NCBI GenBank assembly: GCA_949825025.1
Contig: OX463779.1
Span: forward strand, 31,628,359-31,692,358
DNA length: 64,000 bases
Source: Siphlonurus alternatus
Lineage: Eukaryota > Arthropoda > Insecta > Ephemeroptera > Siphlonuridae
Reading direction: 5' to 3'
Below are positions 59,287 through 64,000 of the stretch, in pieces. Below the pieces are notes generated by a model, which worked only from the letters and a program-made list of their open reading frames with translations, made no database searches and was not told the DNA's origin. Both the position numbers and the translations under genes were made by a program. How positions within the stretch are numbered: the stretch's first letter is position 1; each line of letters begins with the position of its first letter.

Positions 59287-62235
59287 ATGGTCAACCGATC
59301 TATCAGAATTCAGCACAAGTGTTTTATTGCATGCTTCGTTTTTATACAGGTGAGTCATTTTATTCTTTTTTTATTAATTTAAATTTCATTCTAATGTGTC
59401 ATGAAATTAAATAATAATATACATAAGGAAATATAAAGGTGATAATTGAGTGATATTTTAATAAATAAAATTACATAATTATATGATGGTTTTATAAAAT
59501 TGTTAAATTGAGGAAATGGATTTTTAAAGGACTTAAGTGAAGATATTTGCTAATGGACTTAAGTCTTTTTCATATAGAAGTCAATATAATTAATAAAATT
59601 TGATAATTGAACGTTGTTGTTTTTTTACTATAAGTATGCAAAAACATTGTTATAATATAACGAATATATAAAGAAAACAAACAGTATATTTTTTTGCATG
59701 CTTTGATAATTCATGGTAATTTATTAAACTTAGTGTTTAAAACCCATAAATTTGGAGCAATTATGTAAATGCGTGTTTTTATCGGTGCACTTTTTGCTGC
59801 TCGAGAGCGAGAGTGATATAAGGATGGGTGGTACATCCAGTACTTCAATGTCTGGGAATTATTTCGAGCTGCTGCCGGCGGCTTCTGTCTGCATGCCTTC
59901 ATAACCATCTTAATAATCTCATACGTGCACCGTGAATCACACACACCAGTTTAGAGCACACACGTCGCCGTTATATCCTTTTCGATGTCATTCATTCTCG
60001 CTTACATTTTTATTAAACTTGCTATGCGGTAATTAGAGTTAGCAAATCTTAAATAAAAACATCTCTTTTTATTTACCAATTCTCCATGAAATATTGTCAG
60101 CGTCTAACTTGTCAAAATACTGTACAAATAATCAACCACTTGGTCACTGCGACCAGGCCTTTTACTCCCAAACCGACCCTGCAGGACCCTGGATATTGTC
60201 AAATAGCAGTTTACCAGATTCGAATTACTAGGATATTTACCTTTAACCCTCTCAGGGGTCTGTACAATATTAAAAATCAAATCAATCATATCAAAATTCT
60301 TCTATATGATAGCAGGATGAATTAAGATATTGCACACAGTGATTTCATATTATCGCCAACATCATTAGTGCATGAATATCACAATCGATGTTCGGAATCG
60401 AAAAGGCCAAAACAGCATTTTGTATTTTAGCAACCACGTGGGAAATTTTGTTTTTAAATTTTTAACCATACTGTTGTTTTTTTCCTCCTTCAAAACCACA
60501 GACAGAAAAAAAAGTGTTGTTCTTTTTTTAATAAAAAATATTGTTAACAATCATTAAACAATTAACTGTAAAAAAATAATGGATGTGATATTATTAGACT
60601 AAAAAATTATTATAATAATTATTGCATGTAGTAAATAATTAGTTCAACATTTGTTTTGCGATGCTTTAATTGCGGTTGTGACAAAGATGCCGCAGCGATC
60701 TCCTTCATGATGTATGCAGCTTCCCTTGCACGCGTGCGGTGGGGCCGCCCGCCAACAGTGCGGTCGACGATAGTGTTTTTTTTTTATTATTATTATTAAA
60801 TAAGTCTCAATAACAGCAAAACGAGAGACAGGAAATGCCAAAAATTTCCATTTCATAGAATCTGTTTTTTCATAGTTAAAACATAAAATGCTAATTGTTG
60901 TACTTTTTTGTGTGTTATTTGCATACAATTTACGTAGAATGAATGAATAATTTTTTTCTTTGGACTCAAGGGTAATTTTAAATAAAGTATTTAAAACTAT
61001 ATATGTTTGTTTATATGAATGACTTTCGTAATTTTTACTAACTTCATTATAAGAAACTGAAAATAGAAACGGGTTTCTGGTATTGCGGTCTGTGAGATTA
61101 TAATATTTATGATAGCCATGCATGTAATTATCTGTCTTACTTTTCGCAGTACTACAAAAAATAAGAGGATAAAATTAATTAGGTTTCTTTAATTAACTAC
61201 TTCATTATAATATTTGTTATAAAAATATTGGCGTCAATTAAATAAAGAAGAATACATTTTAGACAAAATTTTATATTTTAAATTTACTAATTGTTAACTA
61301 ATTTAATTGTTTGTTTGAGCTTTCACAGTAATTTTTTGTCTAGATAAGACACGGAAGTTACCTCAATAGAACTTCTTCAAACACTCTGAGGCGATGACTT
61401 TTACGTTTTTTTTTTTTTTTTTTTTTTTTAATTTTCTTGAAACTAACTTGCCTTTTTTATGCATCATAAGGAGTCACACTAAGGTGTGAATGCATTGACA
61501 TTTGGTAAATCACCTGCCTGACGTGGTTCACAATTCAATAAGTACTAAAAATTAATTTCAACTCATGCACCTCTTTGTTAAGTTCACAGAAAAATGAGAA
61601 TACAATTCTCGTATTTTTACATGAGACATTTGGAAAAAACGATGCTCTAAATTTAATACTTCTTATTGAGATCATGTCTAACTTGCAGTTTAGTCTTAAC
61701 CACGTAATATATAGCTCAATTATCAAATTATCTTCTTCATATTATATTTATTTATACCCATTTTCCGCCTATTTATAACACCATCTCTAGGTAAAACCAC
61801 TGAATATATTTAATAATACACTTATCTATATTTTCCTTGTAATAATTATAATGTAATTTTTTTTTTTTTTGTTTCATGTAGGTGTTAGCAGCATGTTCTG
61901 CCGCCAGTATAGGAGACATCGCTTTGTGTCCATATGAAATAGAGACGAATAAAGATGATCAAAGAATACCAATGGAAATAAAAAATCACAACTGTCGAAA
62001 GTCTGTAGTTCGAAATGTGGATGCAGGGGATGAAAAAGCAAGTTCAATTTGGTCTAAAACTTGCGAGGATATTGGAGGACACTGCGTGCAGGAGCAAGAC
62101 ATAATGAAAGTGACGTACAAGCAGCACGGACCGCACCATCACAAGCATGATGATGTGCGCTACAACCGCTCGTGCGTTTGTGTCGCTACGAGAGGACTGC
62201 CTGCCAAACCTGTGCTCCCAGATATTACAAGATAA
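59287..62235 (+). CDS. Secreted cysteine-rich cytokine-like protein, IL-17-like
   Basis: Two coding exons: 59287-59349 (CACCATGG start context, ends CAG/GTGAGT) and 61882-62235 (acceptor T11-GTTTCATGTAG, stop TAA), joined in phase 0 to give 138 residues. A signal peptide is clear: hydrophobic CFIACFVFIQVLAACSAA, with cleavage near residue 29. The mature part has six cysteines (37, 59, 82, 89, 119, 121). It shows CPYEIETNKDDQRIP (37-51) followed by a cysteine, and a C-terminal CVCV. Known: invertebrate IL-17 proteins have CPW..D.(N)RIP, a cysteine soon after, and a CTCV motif near the end, forming a cystine-knot-like fold. The match is to these motifs only. A His-rich stretch (HGPHHHKHDD, ~103-112) is unusual. 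Alternatives: PTTH/Trunk-like or another cystine-knot ligand. Confidence 0.62.
59350..61881 (+). other. Intron of the cytokine-like gene, 2.5 kb
   Basis: It begins GTGAGT and ends with a T-rich tract and GTAG. It contains a small GC-richer block (59750-59960), another at 60670-60770, and a T run at 61406-61429. The 159-codon minus frame at 60644-61123 has no recognisable domain and I treat it as chance, though it is the longest minus frame in the window. Confidence 0.6.
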
Positions 62236-62362
62236 CCCTTGTAATTAAAGACTAAATTAACTAATTTATTTGTACATAAAATGCTGTGATTTTTCTACTT
62301 ATTTATTTATTTATAATTAAGTGTATTTATTATGTTGCCATTTATATAAAATCAATTGTTAA

Positions 62363-62709
62363 GGGTAAGGTAACGCCACCAATGTTAAAAAAAATCCCTC
62401 TCACAAAAATTCTGAAAAAAATTTAAAATGTTCTCCTCTATACCCCCTATCAGTACCTAAAATATCAGGTATACAAATACGATCTAGTTTTTGAGTTATA
62501 AATTTTTAAAGTTGACTACTTTAACATGGAGAAATGAAACTCCCATGTTAAATTGGTCAACTTTAAAAATTCATAACTCAAAAACTAGATCGTATTTGTA
62601 TACCTGATATTTTAGCTACTGATAGGGGGTGTAGAGGAGAACATTTTAAATTTTTTTCAGAATTTTTGTGAGAGGGATTTTTTTTAACATTGGTGGCGTT
62701 ACCTTACCC
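62363..62709. mobile_element. TTAA-flanked foldback element, 347 bp
   Basis: Near-perfect inverted arms of ~160 bp start GGGTAAGGTAACGCCACCAA on both sides, around a loop of about 13 nt near 62535. TTAA flanks both ends (62359-62362 and 62710-62713). It starts 128 bp after the stop codon of the cytokine-like gene, so it lies in the 3' UTR if the poly(A) signal AATAAA at 62933-62938 is used. Confidence 0.9.
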
Positions 62710-62719
62710 TTAAAGTTAG

Positions 62720-64000
62720 GTACTTTGAATAATTTAATTCAAATTTGTCATGAGTTAAATTAATTACTATTTAAATTAATTAATTAAACAGTAATTAAGT
62801 TTCAAATATCAAGTAATCAACATGTGCAATTATAAAAGATATTTTTCAAAACATAGAAAGTTAATTGTCTAATTTTGAAGCTCAACTATTATTATTATAT
62901 ATCCTATATAGAGGTACGACACAATCTTTTATAATAAATGATTTATTTTTTAAATTTTTGTTAACTATTTTATTTGAAGTATTTTGCATGCACGTTACAG
63001 TTGCATGGATAATATGAGGAACTGATAAAAATAGTGTAATCACTTATAAATTTTGTTGGTGTTTTATATTTTTGCGAATGCAAATATAATAATTTTGTCT
63101 AAATAAATATCATGCACCTCAACTGTTTTCAAATCATTGCAAAAAAAAATCAAAATAATGTTTTCCATGCATGTAATTGATACAATTTTGATGACGCATT
63201 ACGTACACAATAATTGCGTCGTCTATGATGGGTTATGTCAGTAATGTATCGAGATGCTCTCTATATAATATAATTTTCGGAGCTATCATGCTCCATAGTG
63301 CTATATTTATAATATTGAACAACGAAATATATGCCAACTATGCTCAAGAAAAGTGCCTTATAATGAACTGATTAATTTACTGTAAAATAATGTAAATATG
63401 TCGCTTTGTAATAAAATATTTAAAAGAAATACTTGTCTTATGCTTTTAAAACCCTTTCATTTCATAATTTTTTCTAAATATGAAGCTATATTAATATTTA
63501 AATATGTAATAAATTAACGCATATTCAAAAAACGATAAATCAGATAATATAAAATAAGTATGAGGATACATGGTAAGCTGCAGGTTTATAATTTCAGTCA
63601 TATGTTAAAATAACATGCGTGATGGAAATTCCCACATATATATGACAACAGGAAACCACATGTATGTGATTTTTGTGGTAACAGTAAACGATGAGCACGC
63701 AAAACTATTGAAAACAATTTAGTCATGCACCTGATTGTTGTTTTATTAATTGAGGAAGACACTTTGATCAAAAAGGGAGAGGAGGGGGTGGGGGTAATAT
63801 ATATTTTTTTTAATTTGTGGAACAAAGGAATTTATTTTGCATAGTCTTTCAATTGCTTATATTTTTTATTCTCATTATATTGAACATATAATATTGTCAC
63901 AAGCCACCTGAAGGGTGACTTAATGTTAGGCCGGAATGGGGGCATCCCCTAGGCCAGCTTTATCTGGGTAAGGAGGAGGGTGAATTTAAATGAAAGTCAT
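62720..64000. other. AT-rich DNA to the window end
   Basis: No gene is seen. AATAAA signals occur at 62933-62938, about 63101 and about 63410. The last ~100 bases (from 63900) become GC-richer (GGCCGGAATGGGGGCATCCC), possibly the start of an island or repeat cut off by the window end. Confidence 0.4.

Noticed and set aside
60644..61123. 159-codon minus frame within the cytokine-like intron
   Set aside because: No recognisable domain; composition is lysine/asparagine/isoleucine-rich as expected from AT-rich DNA. Kept only as a remark.

Overview
The window is eukaryotic nuclear DNA. It is strongly AT-rich, with spliced genes, long non-coding stretches, many dinucleotide microsatellites and several families of small non-autonomous DNA transposons. 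The best-supported gene (51457-52743) is a SERTA-domain protein of the Taranis/SERTAD type. Together with a TCAGTT-type initiator inside a mobile element and the general sequence style, this points to an arthropod, most likely a crustacean or a hemimetabolous insect. I cannot name the species.

Layout. From 1 to about 10 kb the sequence is AT-rich. It holds a decayed stretch that reads as an LCCL-like domain on the + strand (3599-4176), a complete hAT-type MITE (4212-4359), and a few short unassigned open frames. From 10.3 to 12.1 kb there is a 1.78 kb terminal-inverted-repeat element carrying what looks like its own three-exon transcription unit. From 16.0 to 18.0 kb there is a 2.0 kb palindromic element with TA target duplications and about 130 bp tandem units in each arm. 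A second hAT MITE (19112-19286), a solo LTR (26019-26767) and a foldback element (about 30477-30832) follow. Long dinucleotide arrays lie only between 7.2 and 40.1 kb.

Throughout 1.6-50.9 kb the AT-rich background is broken every 1-2 kb by short islands (100-400 bp) of GC-rich, CpG-containing, non-coding sequence. Many of these carry the perfect CRE palindrome TGACGTCA or RFX-like GGCAAC/GTTGCC motifs. They are the best candidates for regulatory elements of the tara-like gene, whose coding exon starts directly after a splice acceptor at 51450, so its promoter and 5' exon(s) must lie upstream.

Downstream of tara, after a long AT-rich 3' UTR, a two-exon gene (59287-59349 and 61882-62235) encodes a 138-residue secreted cysteine-rich protein that most resembles an invertebrate IL-17-type cytokine. 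A TATA box, an AP-1 site and a perfect kappaB site lie upstream. Two near-perfect TTAA-flanked foldback elements sit on either side of it, and the downstream one may be transcribed within its 3' UTR.

I count 16 exact TGACGTCA palindromes in 64 kb, where fewer than about one is expected at this composition. That count, the cytokine-like gene with its foldback flanks and the TIR element with a mini-gene are the observations most worth following up.
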